Shown: piece by piece, positions 51,420 through 62,724 of the stretch | How positions within the stretch are numbered: position 1 is the stretch's first letter | Layout of the letters: each line of letters starts with the position of its first letter | Position numbers and translations under genes: made by a program | Assembly: GCA_022575985.1 (NCBI GenBank) | Contig: JAKSXM010000272.1 | Coordinates: 28,661,501 to 28,725,500, forward strand | Reading direction: 5' to 3' | Length of the DNA: 64,000 nt | Source: Anagrus nilaparvatae | Lineage: Eukaryota > Arthropoda > Insecta > Hymenoptera > Mymaridae | Notes under the pieces: generated by a model | The model's input: the letters and a program-made list of their open reading frames with translations, nothing else | Databases searched by the model: none | Told to the model about the DNA's origin: nothing

Positions 51420-51868
51420 AACGAAAAGTTTGAAATTTTCTTTTAATTTTTAGAATGCTATAATTACCTGTTTATGTTTATGTTAATAATTTTTATTGTA
51501 TAATGTTCTATTTGCAATTTTTGTTTGTTACTTTAAAAGCCATAAAGAAAATTTTATTTAAAAAAAAAAATTCGAACCAATACAAAGAAGAGTTTGAAAT
51601 TTTTTTTTAATTTGTAGAAAGAGATAATTATTACTTGTTTATGTAAATAATTTTTATTTTATAATGTTCTATTTGCAATTTTTATTTGTTATTTTAAAAG
51701 CCATAAAGAGAATTTTATTTATAAAAAAAAATCAGAACCAGAATTACAAAGAAAAGTTTGAAATTTTCTTTTAATTTGTAGAAAGAGATAATTACCTGTT
51801 TATGTAAATAAAAAATTTTATTGTAAATATTCTATTTGTAATTTTTTTTTTGTTATTTCAAAAGCCTT
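51420..51868. repeat. Tandem repeat of about 160 bp, 2.75 units
   Basis: Three successive units begin ACAACGAAAAGTTTGAAATT, 'ACAAAGAAGAGTTTGAAATT' and 'ACAAAGAAAAGTTTGAAATT', and share TGTTCTATTTGCAATTTTT and AAGCCATAAAGA. The left arm of the giant palindrome is already matched from 51663 on, inside this repeat. Confidence 0.75.
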
Positions 51869-52939
51869 ATACACACCAAACCTAAAAGAATTTTTTGTTA
51901 CGCAGAAAAGAGTTAATGTTTATTTAATTGTTTTAAAAGGAATTATTTTGAGTTTAATTCTTTTAAAACAAATATGATTTTCATTTTAATTCTTTATTTT
52001 GATAACAAATCCTCATAAAGAATTTCTTTTAAAAAAATAACTCTCAAAAGGTTAAGTCGAAATTAAGATTGAAAAAAATCATTTAGAAGTTAATTTATTT
52101 ATAACCAATTTAAAATAGGTTATAATCAACGAGTTTTTATTTGAATTATAATTTATTGCTTAAATGCTAGCAAAAAAATAAGTTGTGGATCTTAATGAAT
52201 TTAATAAAATAACGTATTTAGTGGACGTTTTATAATAACCGTCCCAAAATTCATATTCTTGCCCCAGATAGGTATATAAAATTTATTCATTGTGATACTG
52301 CCTATACCCTGGCATAAGACTCGTATCTAAACCTTGACCCAAAATTTCGTACAATGTTCGATATTAGGAAGAAAAAATATAGCTACAATAAGCAAAAAAT
52401 ATAAGACACTAACGGTTTCATGAATTAACTTCTTGATCTCGACTGGCACTCAAACTAGTGATCCAACTGGCGGATAAACTTTTGGTCTCTTGATGCTTAA
52501 TATAATATTTTTTTTTATGTTACTATTTTTATGCTTTTTCAATTTTTGAAAAACATTAATATATAAAAAAAATTGACATTGTTAAAATCTTTAGTTTTTT
52601 TTCAAATTTTTTACTTTTAAAAATTTATTGTGATATGGTTGTCAATGCAGGGTCAGGATATTTGATTTGAAAAAACTGCGTGTTTTTTTCTACTGATGTT
52701 TGTCAACAAACCTTAATAATTTATCTTGTAATAATAAATTTAATTGTAAATAAAATAAGTTTGTGTTTATACTAAAAATTCATTTAATTAAATTCATTAC
52801 GCTCTAATATTTGTAAATATTAGTCTCGTAGGCAATCATTTATAAGTACATTTTTTCCTTTGTCAATAAAAGTTTCTATTTTCTCAATAAGTTTGTATTT
52901 TTTTAATTGTTTTTTTTTTTTCAAATATGAAAATATAAA
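51869..52939. other. Upstream region of the acid phosphatase gene (left arm)
   Basis: 51880-52180 is one end of the inverted-repeat element family found at 16146. 52200-52939 is unique AT-rich DNA that holds the presumed promoter; no clear TATA or initiator can be assigned in such AT-rich sequence. The mirror is 62725-63795. Confidence 0.4.
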
Positions 52940-54685
52940 ATGAAGCATTTAAATGCATATTTTTATTTTTCTTTATTTTATTTTATGATGAGCATACCAA
53001 AACCAAATTCATTGAAATTAGAACTTGTACAAGTTGTAAGTAATTGGTTTAATTTTTAAATTTAACAATTTTTTAATTATTTTTTATAATAATTAGGTAT
53101 TTAGACATGGAGAATGGAGTCCAGTAGTTTCGTCAATGAAATTTATGAATCACATAAATAATTTTGCATTTGAACCATATGGCATAAGACAATTAACAAA
53201 CGTGAGTAAAAAAAATAAATAATCTTTGTAAATATTACAGAAAGTTTAATATTTTTAGAACGGTAAAATTCAAGAGTACAAACTTGGTAAATTATTGAGA
53301 AAAAATTATAATGAATTTCTTGGAGAAACTTACAAACCAGATGATGTTTTTGCATTTAGTTCAGACACTGATCGCACAAAAGAATCATTGCAACTTGTTC
53401 TTGCAGCTTTGTTCAAACCATCAAAACCATTGTTATGGAAAACTGATTTGGAATGGATGCCTGTAACTTTTAGTACTTTACCTAGAAAAATGGATTTATT
53501 GTTAAATTCTTTTAAAAATCAGCAGTAAGTTATTTTTTAATCATTTTTTTTTGTATTTTAGGCAAACCTTATAGAATATTTTATACTCAACATAAATGAA
53601 TCATTATGTATTTTATCCAAATAATTATTTTACATCTTTAGATTCTTACATACTTTAAGGTCTGCCTAAATATTCAATCAATTTGCAAATTAAATAAATA
53701 ATCATACATAAATTTCTTTTTCAGGTATAAATTACTCATGTCAGAATTAAAAAAATCTAAAGCTATGGAGGAAGTTTTAGATAAATTTAAAGATGTTAGA
53801 ACCATTTTAGAAAATTATTACAAAAAAAGTATTGACTTAGTTGATTTACTTTTTATTCAAGATGGTGTCAAAGTTCTTGTAAGTTTAAATTGTAAATTAT
53901 TAATAATTCACTTACTTGTAGATCCTCAACTGGTACAAAAATAGATTCATCAGAATTGACAAAAATTATTGTTAGACTTTGTCTGTGATTAGGTTGTTTA
54001 AAAACCTAGTTTTGCAAATTTGATCTGCATTTTAGCCTAGTACCCCATTTGAATAATTTTCTATTTTTGATGTTGAATCATTCATAATAATTATTTTTTA
54101 TTTCCTGAAACAGAAAAGTTTTGACATAACACTTCCAGAATGGTGCACTGATGAAATTTATAACAAGTTACAAGATGTTCCAAAAGCAAAGTTTGAAATA
54201 GATAATTATTCAACAGAATTAATAAAATATAATATTGGATTTTTAGTCAGAAAATTCATTGAAAATATGAATTTCAATAACAATAAAAGAAAAATCTATT
54301 TATTCAGTGGACATGACCGCAATGTTTATGGTTTTGCTAAAGCACATCAGTTAAATGTACCTGATGGAGTACCAGAATATGGAAGTGCATTTATTGTTGA
54401 AAAATTTACTGATGAAACTCATCAAATTTTTGTTAAGGTAAAATGTTGTATTAAAACATTTTAAAAAATTATTAATTATCAATTATCTTACAGGTATCAT
54501 ACTGGACTGGTGTAACAGAAAAACTTATTCCAATGAAATTAAAAAATTCAGATAACATTTATTGCCCAATATCAAATTACTTAGAACTAATAAATCCAAT
54601 TGTTCCAACAGACGATGAACTACGAGATTTAGTAGATAAATTAAAAGCTGAAGATTTTATTCCTATTTTATATTCTGATTTATGA
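52940..54685 (+). CDS. Histidine acid phosphatase-like gene with altered catalytic motif (left copy), six exons
   Basis: Exons 52940-53035, 53097-53201, 53259-53524, 53725-53878, 54114-54437 and 54494-54685 join with GT-AG introns into 378 residues, the usual size of the family. Exon 1 gives a signal peptide (AYFYFSLFYFMMS), so the protein should be secreted or lysosomal. The family motif RHGxRxP reads RHGEWSP, so the second Arg, which binds the phosphate, is Trp. The nucleophile His and first Arg, SSDTDRT, and SGHD near residue 275 are retained. Conserved cysteines (EWCTDEIY, YCPISNY) remain. No stop or frameshift is present. The gene is thus intact but probably weak or inactive as a phosphatase, or changed in specificity; that is inference. 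The start was chosen because it precedes a hydrophobic leader in frame with exon 2. It has the same exon layout as the gene at 358. Confidence 0.88.
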
Positions 54686-54984
54686 ATTGTATTAAATAAT
54701 TTTCAGTCAGATAGATGTGAGTGGGCTCTTAAAATTCGTGAATCAGAAATTTCAATTAGATTCGATGTTCGTACGTATTTTAAAAATTTGTATTTAGTTT
54801 GTTACTATTTAAGATTTTGAGTACCTGTATTTTTAATAATCGCACGCCCTTAATTTTTAAATATTGATCTAATGATTACTACTTTGTCATGTTATTTTTA
54901 TTCACTTATTTATTGCTAAAATGTTGCATGTTTACTGTTTTTATTAAAATTGTTTTTATTATAAACGAAATAAATTATTTAAAA

Positions 54985-56005
54985 ATACCCTGCCAACTAG
55001 CTGGCACTAAGATTCCTCAAACAATGAGCTTAATACATTAATATGCCACTGATATCACCGATTACAACTATGCAATCATACATACATTTCTCTCTTAATT
55101 CCACAATAGTTGTGAAATATCACCGGTTATAATATTTTCAGATATTAGTACTTTCATGGAATTAAATGAGGTGTTACACTAAAAAAAAAAAATATTGCAG
55201 TTTTCTTAATTTTGAGAAAAACATTTTAAAAAAATTCGGTATCAAATCCAAAAAATTACTATAAACGAACTTTCTAAAACTAGTACTCTCATAGAAATAA
55301 ATTAGGTACTAGGTCCAAAAATAAAAAAAAATTTGGTGTTTTTTTGTACTTTTGACGACGAAAATTTTGGGAAAAAAATTTTCAAAAAATTAATTATCAG
55401 ATTCGAAATATCGAGTAAAAATCATACTTTCAAATATAAGTACTTTTATGGAAATAAATGAGGTATTACATCCAAAATAAAAAAAAAAGTATTTTGAGAT
55501 TTTTTGATAAAAATATTTTTGGAAAAAAAAATTAGGTCTTGATTCGATAATGCTTGTGAAATATCACCGGTTACAATATTTTCAGATATTATTACTTTCA
55601 TGGAATTATATGAGGTATTACACTAAAAAAAAAAATATTGCAGTTTTTTTAATTTTTTTGTTTTTTTAATTTTGAGAAAAAAATTTTGAAAAAATTCGGT
55701 ATCAGATCCAAAAATTACTATAAACGAACTTTCTAAAACTAGTACTTTCATAGAAATAAATTAGGTACTACGTCCAAAGAGAAAAAATAATTTGGTATTT
55801 TTTTTATTTTCTTGTGACTAAAATTTTGTGAAAAAAATTTTCAAAAAATTAAGTATCAGATTCAAGATATCAAGTAAAAACCATACTTTCAAATACAAGT
55901 ACTTTCATGGAAATAAATGAGGTATTACATCCGAATTAAAAAAAAAAAAAAAAGTAGTTTAAGATTTTTTGATGGAAAAATTTTTGAAAAAAAAATTAGG
56001 TCATT
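54985..56005 (-). mobile_element. Family H copy, 5' truncated (left arm)
   Basis: Begins on this strand with AAAAATACCCTGCCAACTAG (reverse of the family H 3' end), the inverse of TTTGAGGAATCTTAGTGCC, then inverted units ('GAAATAAATGAGGTATTACA'). It stops near 56005 without the GT tract or the 5' stem. It lies about 300 bp beyond the stop of the acid phosphatase gene and is mirrored at 59659-60679. Confidence 0.65.
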
Positions 56006-56138
56006 AACAGTATATGCTTTTCATCTCATTATTAAAAAAAAGTACCAAATAGTATATGAAATGTTTTTTTTTTTTTTTTTTTTAGTATTCTTATGGTCAA
56101 TTTTTTAGTGTCGAACTTTATATAGTATTAAATTTTTC

Positions 56139-56525
56139 GTGTCAAAAATGGACATTAAAAATATAAGTGTGCAACTAACTGATGGTCAAATAGAATCGTA
56201 TCCAAAAAATATTTTTATATTATTTTCTGTATGCAATTTTTATGTGTCAATATTTTTTGTGGTCATACCGTTATGGCAAACTCTCTGTGGGAAAATCTCC
56301 GGTGACGTAGTTTTTAGGTGGCCTAACATTATCTTCCAAATTAATAATAACTTCCAGTCGAATAAATTTATAAAAAAGCTTCAAATAGTACTATTATATA
56401 TATTGTCATTAAATATAATTTTATTATTGATCATTGTAACAATTTCACAATTTTTTTATATTATTACCTTTATAAAAAATTGGACAGGTGTACTCAATGT
56501 CTTTCTTATATTCTTACCAGGGTGA
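56139..56525 (+). CDS. Small membrane protein ORF, 128 codons, unknown (left copy)
   Basis: The frame opens MSKMDIKNISVQLTDGQIES and has two or three strongly hydrophobic stretches: roughly residues 26-46 (FILFSVCNFYVSIFFVVIPL), 80-108 (LQIVLLYILSLNIILLLIIV) and 116-127. It could be an exon of a chemoreceptor-like or other multi-pass protein, since TTACCAGGGTGAAC at the end could serve as a donor, but I do not recognise the family. An identical copy lies in the right arm. It sits in unique DNA between a family H fragment and the palindrome centre. Translation is not shown. Confidence 0.35.
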   Translation: MSKMDIKNISVQLTDGQIESYPKNIFILFSVCNFYVSIFFVVIPLWQTLCGKISGDVVFRWPNIIFQINNNFQSNKFIKKLQIVLLYILSLNIILLLIIVTISQFFYIITFIKNWTGVLNVFLIFLPG

Positions 56526-56892
56526 ACTATAGAATTAATAATTCAGAAGTATAATTTTCATGAAAAAAAATTATTTTAAAATCTAGGCTTTGCATTAAAA
56601 ATAAAACTTTGTGGTCAATGCAAGAACATACGATATTTTGCCCTTGAGAAAAAAAATCAGTAAGAGGAAGCATAAGCTTTTATGTTATATTTTTTTTCTA
56701 GTTAGTCGATACTTTAAGAAAAATGTGAATTCCTTAAATCCCTTTTGCTTAAATTAGCCCTTGAAACAAAATAATTATATGGAATTGGGAAAAATTGGTA
56801 AAATTAGAAAAATGAGATTTTCTCCATGAAATACAATCCAGGATAAAAACTAATTGTCTGATAGGATTTCTGGAAAAAAAATATATTCACTC

Positions 56893-57780
56893 AGTATTTT
56901 ATACTTTTTTCAATCTAAGGAACATCCTTTTTTCATACAATTTAAAAAATTTTAATATTTGATTGCTATATTTTTGGGGGAAATATAAATAAAACGGGAT
57001 AGAATTGATTAAAAAAAAATCTATTATTATGCTTGAAAACCTAAAATTCTATAGGTTTTATATTGGTATGCTGCTAAAATAGTTTAAAACTGAAATCGAA
57101 CAATTTTTTTCTGGTCTGCGTCGAGAAAGCACGTATTTCCCGGAAGCTACGCGTCCGGTAAAGACGTGTTTGCTCGCCACAGATACAGAAAAATGTTATA
57201 GGACCCTTGTCCATAAATAAGGAATGACCCAAATCGCAGTTTACCAACCTCGGCTTCGCCTCTGAAGGTAATTTACGCGCGATTTATCTTCAGTTTTTTT
57301 GCAGTGTGTTTTATAACAAAAGTTTTGCATTTTTGAGTTCAATACAGCGATATTAACTCTTTTCAATACTGAAACATATAAGTTAAAAATTTTGAAGCTT
57401 TTATAATTATTATTTTTGTCTAAGTAATTATAAATTTTTTTTTTAAAGCTTTAGACTCCTATCTTGAAAGAATATTTATCTAAACTAAATTGGTGACAAA
57501 AACGAATGAATTCCACTCATTTTAAATACTTTTTAAATGATGAAAATACCCGAAAAATAACGGCTCCCCTTTTCAAGAAATTAAAAAAACGTATTTAGCA
57601 GCATACCAATATAAAACCTATAGAATTTTAGGTTTTCAAGCATAATAATAGATTTTTTTTAAATCAATTCTATCCTGTTTTATTTATATTTCCCCCAAAA
57701 ATATAGCAATCAATTATTAAAATTTTTTAAATTGTATGAAAAAAGGATTTTCTTTAGTTTGAAAAAAGTATAAAATACTG
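56893..57780. mobile_element. 0.89-kb inverted-repeat element, only in the left arm
   Basis: Starts CAGTATTTTATACTTTTTTC and ends with the inverse 'GAAAAAAGTATAAAATACTG'. Terminal repeats are about 185 bp (inner word 'CCTATAGAATTTTAGGTTTT'). The interior contains an h-family hairpin remnant at about 57098-57290 (AATGACCCAAATCGCAG, CGGCTTCGCCTCTGAAGG). It has no counterpart in the right arm, so it was inserted after the duplication or lost from one side. Its right end abuts foldback B within two bases. Confidence 0.65.
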
Positions 57781-57781
57781 A

Positions 57782-58768
57782 CAAGGGGAGTTCAATACAT
57801 TTGGAACACCGAATTACACTAAATGGTTATGGATGAGTTTGTTATGTTGAAAAAACATGTCAACTACCCTCCGTTCCTTCCAATGGGCCTTCTGAGCCTA
57901 GAAATTCAGGGCTCAATGTTATAAAATAGGATTTTTTGGTAATTTTCAAAGAAACGCCAAAACCTCGCAAGTTAACCAAAACTCTTCTGGTTGGTCTCAT
58001 TTTTTGGTTTAAGTATCACCTTTCATACGCCGTAAACTGCAATTTATTATCACTAATTCTCTTATCACTATAGCCAATTAACCAAACGGTCATTTTTAGC
58101 TAAAAATGACCAATTTTTAAAATGCTGCCAAATTTGTAATTTCTGACGAAAATGGGTTTTATAGGTCTGAAAAAATTTGTACAAGCTTCAAATTTCCAAA
58201 AATTTTTTGCTCGTCTCATTTCCTTGATTCCTTTTTAATAAATGGCTCTTCAAAGTTAGCATTAAAAATGAGCTTTTTTAAAAAATCGTAAAATTGGGAC
58301 TGTGACTTCAAATTATCATATCTGGTTACAAAAGGTAAAGTCAAGAAGTTTTGGAAACTTGAAGCTTGTACAAATTTTTTCAGACCTATAAAACCCATTT
58401 TCGTCAGAAATTACAAATTTGGCAGTATTTTAAAAATTGGTCATTTTTAGCTAAAAATGACCGTTTGGTTAATTGGCTATAGTGATGGGAGAATTAGTGA
58501 TAATAAATTGCGGTTTACGGCGTATGAAAGGTGATACTTAAACCAAAAAAATCAGACCATCCAGAAGAGTTTTGGTTAACTTGCGAGGTTTTGGCGTTTC
58601 TTTGAAAATTACCAAAAAATTCTATTTTATAACATTGAGCCCTGCGTTTCTAGGCCCAGAAGACCCATTGGAAGGAACGGAGGGTAGTCGGCATGTTTTT
58701 TCAACATAACAAACTCATCCATAACCATTTGGTGTAATTCGGTGTTCCAAATGTATTGAACTCCCCTT
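57782..58768. mobile_element. Foldback element B at the axis of the giant palindrome
   Basis: Ends AAGGGGAGTTCAATACATTT and the exact inverse. The two halves are about 490 bp inverted arms around 58275. It is the same family as 22756-23743 and 24793-25778. It has no coding capacity; the short frame at 58216-58398 is a by-product. It is flanked by the arms' innermost bases (AC on the left, ATGAGTCAATA on the right). Confidence 0.8.
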
Positions 58769-59137
58769 ATGAGTCAATATATTTTTTTTCCAAAAATCCT
58801 ATCAGACAATTAGTTTTTATCCTGGATTGTATTTCATGGAGAAAATCTCATTTTTCTAATTTTACCAATTTTTCCCAATTTCATATAATTATTTTGTTTC
58901 AAGGGCTAATTTAAGCAAAAGGGATTTAAGGAATTTACATTTTTCTTAAAGTATCGACTAACTAGAAAAAAAATATAACATAAAAGCTTATGCTTCCTCT
59001 TACTGATTTTTTTTCTCAAGGGCAAAATATCGTATGTTCTTGCATTGACCACAAAGTTTTATTTTTAATGCAAAGCCTAGATTTTAAAATAATTTTTTTT
59101 CATGAAAATTATACTTCTGAATTATTAATTCTATAGT

Positions 59138-59524
59138 TCACCCTGGTAAGAATATAAGAAAGACATTGAGTACACCTGTCCAATTTTTTATAAAGGTAAT
59201 AATATAAAAAAATTGTGAAATTGTTACAATGATCAATAATAAAATTATATTTAATGACAATATATATAATAGTACTATTTGAAGCTTTTTTATAAATTTA
59301 TTCGACTGGAAGTTATTATTAATTTGGAAGATAATGTTAGGCCACCTAAAAACTACGTCACCGGAGATTTTCCCACAGAGAGTTTGCCATAACGGTATGA
59401 CCACAAAAAATATTGACACATAAAAATTGCATACAGAAAATAATATAAAAATATTTTTTGGATACGATTCTATTTGACCATCAGTTAGTTGCACACTTAT
59501 ATTTTTAATGTCCATTTTTGACAC
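59138..59524 (-). CDS. Small membrane protein ORF, 128 codons, unknown (right copy)
   Basis: Identical in translation to the frame at 56139-56525, in the opposite orientation. The same hydrophobic stretches are present, and identity extends through the flanking non-coding DNA. It has therefore not diverged since the inverted duplication. Function is unknown, and the alternative that it is one exon of a larger gene applies equally here. Confidence 0.35.
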   Translation of the reverse strand: MSKMDIKNISVQLTDGQIESYPKNIFILFSVCNFYVSIFFVVIPLWQTLCGKISGDVVFRWPNIIFQINNNFQSNKFIKKLQIVLLYILSLNIILLLIIVTISQFFYIITFIKNWTGVLNVFLIFLPG

Positions 59525-59658
59525 GAAAAATTTAATACTATATAAAGTTCGACACTAAAAAATTGACCATAAGAATACTAAAAAAAAAAAAAAAAAAAAA
59601 CATTTCATATACTATTTGGTACTTTTTTTTAATAATGAGATGAAAAGCATATACTGTT

Positions 59659-60679
59659 AATGACCTAATTTTTTTTTCAAAAATTTTTCCATCAAAAAAT
59701 CTTAAACTACTTTTTTTTTTTTTTTTAATTCGGATGTAATACCTCATTTATTTCCATGAAAGTACTTGTATTTGAAAGTATGGTTTTTACTTGATATCTT
59801 GAATCTGATACTTAATTTTTTGAAAATTTTTTTCACAAAATTTTAGTCACAAGAAAATAAAAAAAATACCAAATTATTTTTTCTCTTTGGACGTAGTACC
59901 TAATTTATTTCTATGAAAGTACTAGTTTTAGAAAGTTCGTTTATAGTAATTTTTGGATCTGATACCGAATTTTTTCAAAATTTTTTTCTCAAAATTAAAA
60001 AAACAAAAAAATTAAAAAAACTGCAATATTTTTTTTTTTAGTGTAATACCTCATATAATTCCATGAAAGTAATAATATCTGAAAATATTGTAACCGGTGA
60101 TATTTCGCAAGCATTATCGAATCAAGACCTAATTTTTTTTTCCAAAAATATTTTTATCAAAAAATCTCAAAATACTTTTTTTTTTATTTTGGATGTAATA
60201 CCTCATTTATTTCCATAAAAGTACTTATATTTGAAAGTATGATTTTTACTCGATATTTCGAATCTGATAATTAATTTTTTGAAAATTTTTTTCCCAAAAT
60301 TTTCGTCGTCAAAAGTACAAAAAAACACCAAATTTTTTTTTATTTTTGGACCTAGTACCTAATTTATTTCTATGAGAGTACTAGTTTTAGAAAGTTCGTT
60401 TATAGTAATTTTTTGGATTTGATACCGAATTTTTTTAAAATGTTTTTCTCAAAATTAAGAAAACTGCAATATTTTTTTTTTTTAGTGTAACACCTCATTT
60501 AATTCCATGAAAGTACTAATATCTGAAAATATTATAACCGGTGATATTTCACAACTATTGTGGAATTAAGAGAGAAATGTATGTATGATTGCATAGTTGT
60601 AATCGGTGATATCAGTGGCATATTAATGTATTAAGCTCATTGTTTGAGGAATCTTAGTGCCAGCTAGTTGGCAGGGTAT
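59659..60679 (+). mobile_element. Family H copy, 5' truncated (right arm)
   Basis: Mirror image of 54985-56005. It ends with GTTTGAGGAATCTTAGTGCC, the hairpin TGCCAGCTAGTTGGCA and GGGTATTTTT at 60679. It carries the same 5' truncation and unit structure. Confidence 0.65.
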
Positions 60680-60978
60680 TTTTAAATAATTTATTTCGTT
60701 TATAATAAAAACAATTTTAATAAAAACAGTAAACATGCAACATTTTAGCAATAAATAAGTGAATAAAAATAACATGACAAAGTAGTAATCATTAGATCAA
60801 TATTTAAAAATTAAGGGCGTGCGATTATTAAAAATACAGGTACTCAAAATCTTAAATAGTAACAAACTAAATACAAATTTTTAAAATACGTACGAACATC
60901 GAATCTAATTGAAATTTCTGATTCACGAATTTTAAGAGCCCACTCACATCTATCTGACTGAAAATTATTTAATACAAT

Positions 60979-62724
60979 TCATAAATCAGAATATAAAATA
61001 GGAATAAAATCTTCAGCTTTTAATTTATCTACTAAATCTCGTAGTTCATCGTCTGTTGGAACAATTGGATTTATTAGTTCTAAGTAATTTGATATTGGGC
61101 AATAAATGTTATCTGAATTTTTTAATTTCATTGGAATAAGTTTTTCTGTTACACCAGTCCAGTATGATACCTGTAAGATAATTGATAATTAATAATTTTT
61201 TAAAATGTTTTAATACAACATTTTACCTTAACAAAAATTTGATGAGTTTCATCAGTAAATTTTTCAACAATAAATGCACTTCCATATTCTGGTACTCCAT
61301 CAGGTACATTTAACTGATGTGCTTTAGCAAAACCATAAACATTGCGGTCATGTCCACTGAATAAATAGATTTTTCTTTTATTGTTATTGAAATTCATATT
61401 TTCAATGAATTTTCTGACTAAAAATCCAATATTATATTTTATTAATTCTGTTGAATAATTATCTATTTCAAACTTTGCTTTTGGAACATCTTGTAACTTG
61501 TTATAAATTTCATCAGTGCACCATTCTGGAAGTGTTATGTCAAAACTTTTCTGTTTCAGGAAATAAAAAATAATTATTATGAATGATTCAACATCAAAAA
61601 TAGAAAATTATTCAAATGGGGTACTAGGCTAAAATGCAGATCAAATTTGCAAAACTAGGTTTTTAAACAACCTAATCACAGACAAAGTCTAACAATAATT
61701 TTTGTCAATTCTGATGAATCTATTTTTGTACCAGTTGAGGATCTACAAGTAAGTGAATTATTAATAATTTACAATTTAAACTTACAAGAACTTTGACACC
61801 ATCTTGAATAAAAAGTAAATCAACTAAGTCAATACTTTTTTTGTAATAATTTTCTAAAATGGTTCTAACATCTTTAAATTTATCTAAAACTTCCTCCATA
61901 GCTTTAGATTTTTTTAATTCTGACATGAGTAATTTATACCTGAAAAAGAAATTTATGTATGATTATTTATTTAATTTGCAAATTGATTGAATATTTAGGC
62001 AGACCTTAAAGTATGTAAGAATCTAAAGATGTAAAATAATTATTTGGATAAAATACATAATGATTCATTTATGTTGAGTATAAAATATTCTATAAGGTTT
62101 GCCTAAAATACAAAAAAAAATGATTAAAAAATAACTTACTGCTGATTTTTAAAAGAATTTAACAATAAATCCATTTTTCTAGGTAAAGTACTAAAAGTTA
62201 CAGGCATCCATTCCAAATCAGTTTTCCATAACAATGGTTTTGATGGTTTGAACAAAGCTGCAAGAACAAGTTGCAATGATTCTTTTGTGCGATCAGTGTC
62301 TGAACTAAATGCAAAAACATCATCTGGTTTGTAAGTTTCTCCAAGAAATTCATTATAATTTTTTCTCAATAATTTACCAAGTTTGTACTCTTGAATTTTA
62401 CCGTTCTAAAAATATTAAACTTTCTGTAATATTTACAAAGATTATTTATTTTTTTTACTCACGTTTGTTAATTGTCTTATGCCATATGGTTCAAATGCAA
62501 AATTATTTATGTGATTCATAAATTTCATTGACGAAACTACTGGACTCCATTCTCCATGTCTAAATACCTAATTATTATAAAAAATAATTAAAAAATTGTT
62601 AAATTTAAAAATTAAACCAATTACTTACAACTTGTACAAGTTCTAATTTCAATGAATTTGGTTTTGGTATGCTCATCATAAAATAAAATAAAGAAAAATA
62701 AAAATATGCATTTAAATGCTTCAT
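60979..62724 (-). CDS. Histidine acid phosphatase-like gene with altered catalytic motif (right copy), six exons
   Basis: Exons 62724-62629, 62567-62463, 62405-62140, 61939-61786, 61550-61227 and 61170-60979 mirror the left copy base for base. The product is the same 378 residues: signal peptide, RHGEWSP in place of RHGxRxP, SSDTDRT and SGHD. The gene faces the left copy tail to tail, about 6.3 kb apart between stop codons, so transcripts reading through would contain complementary sequence. No substitutions from the left copy were seen in exons or introns. Either both genes are real and very recently duplicated, or one is an assembly reflection of the other. Confidence 0.82.

Noticed and set aside
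53143..53355. Minus-strand frame opposite acid phosphatase exons (and its mirror at 62309-62521)
   Set aside because: It is a shadow of exons 2-3 of the acid phosphatase gene, which has correct splice sites and family motifs on the other strand.
54985..60679. Family H ends considered as classic Helitron CTRR ends after the hairpin
   Set aside because: The bases after the hairpin are GGGTATTT in the element's reading direction. CTAA appears only on the opposite strand, and conservation continues past it. The subterminal-inverted-repeat (Helentron) layout fits better.
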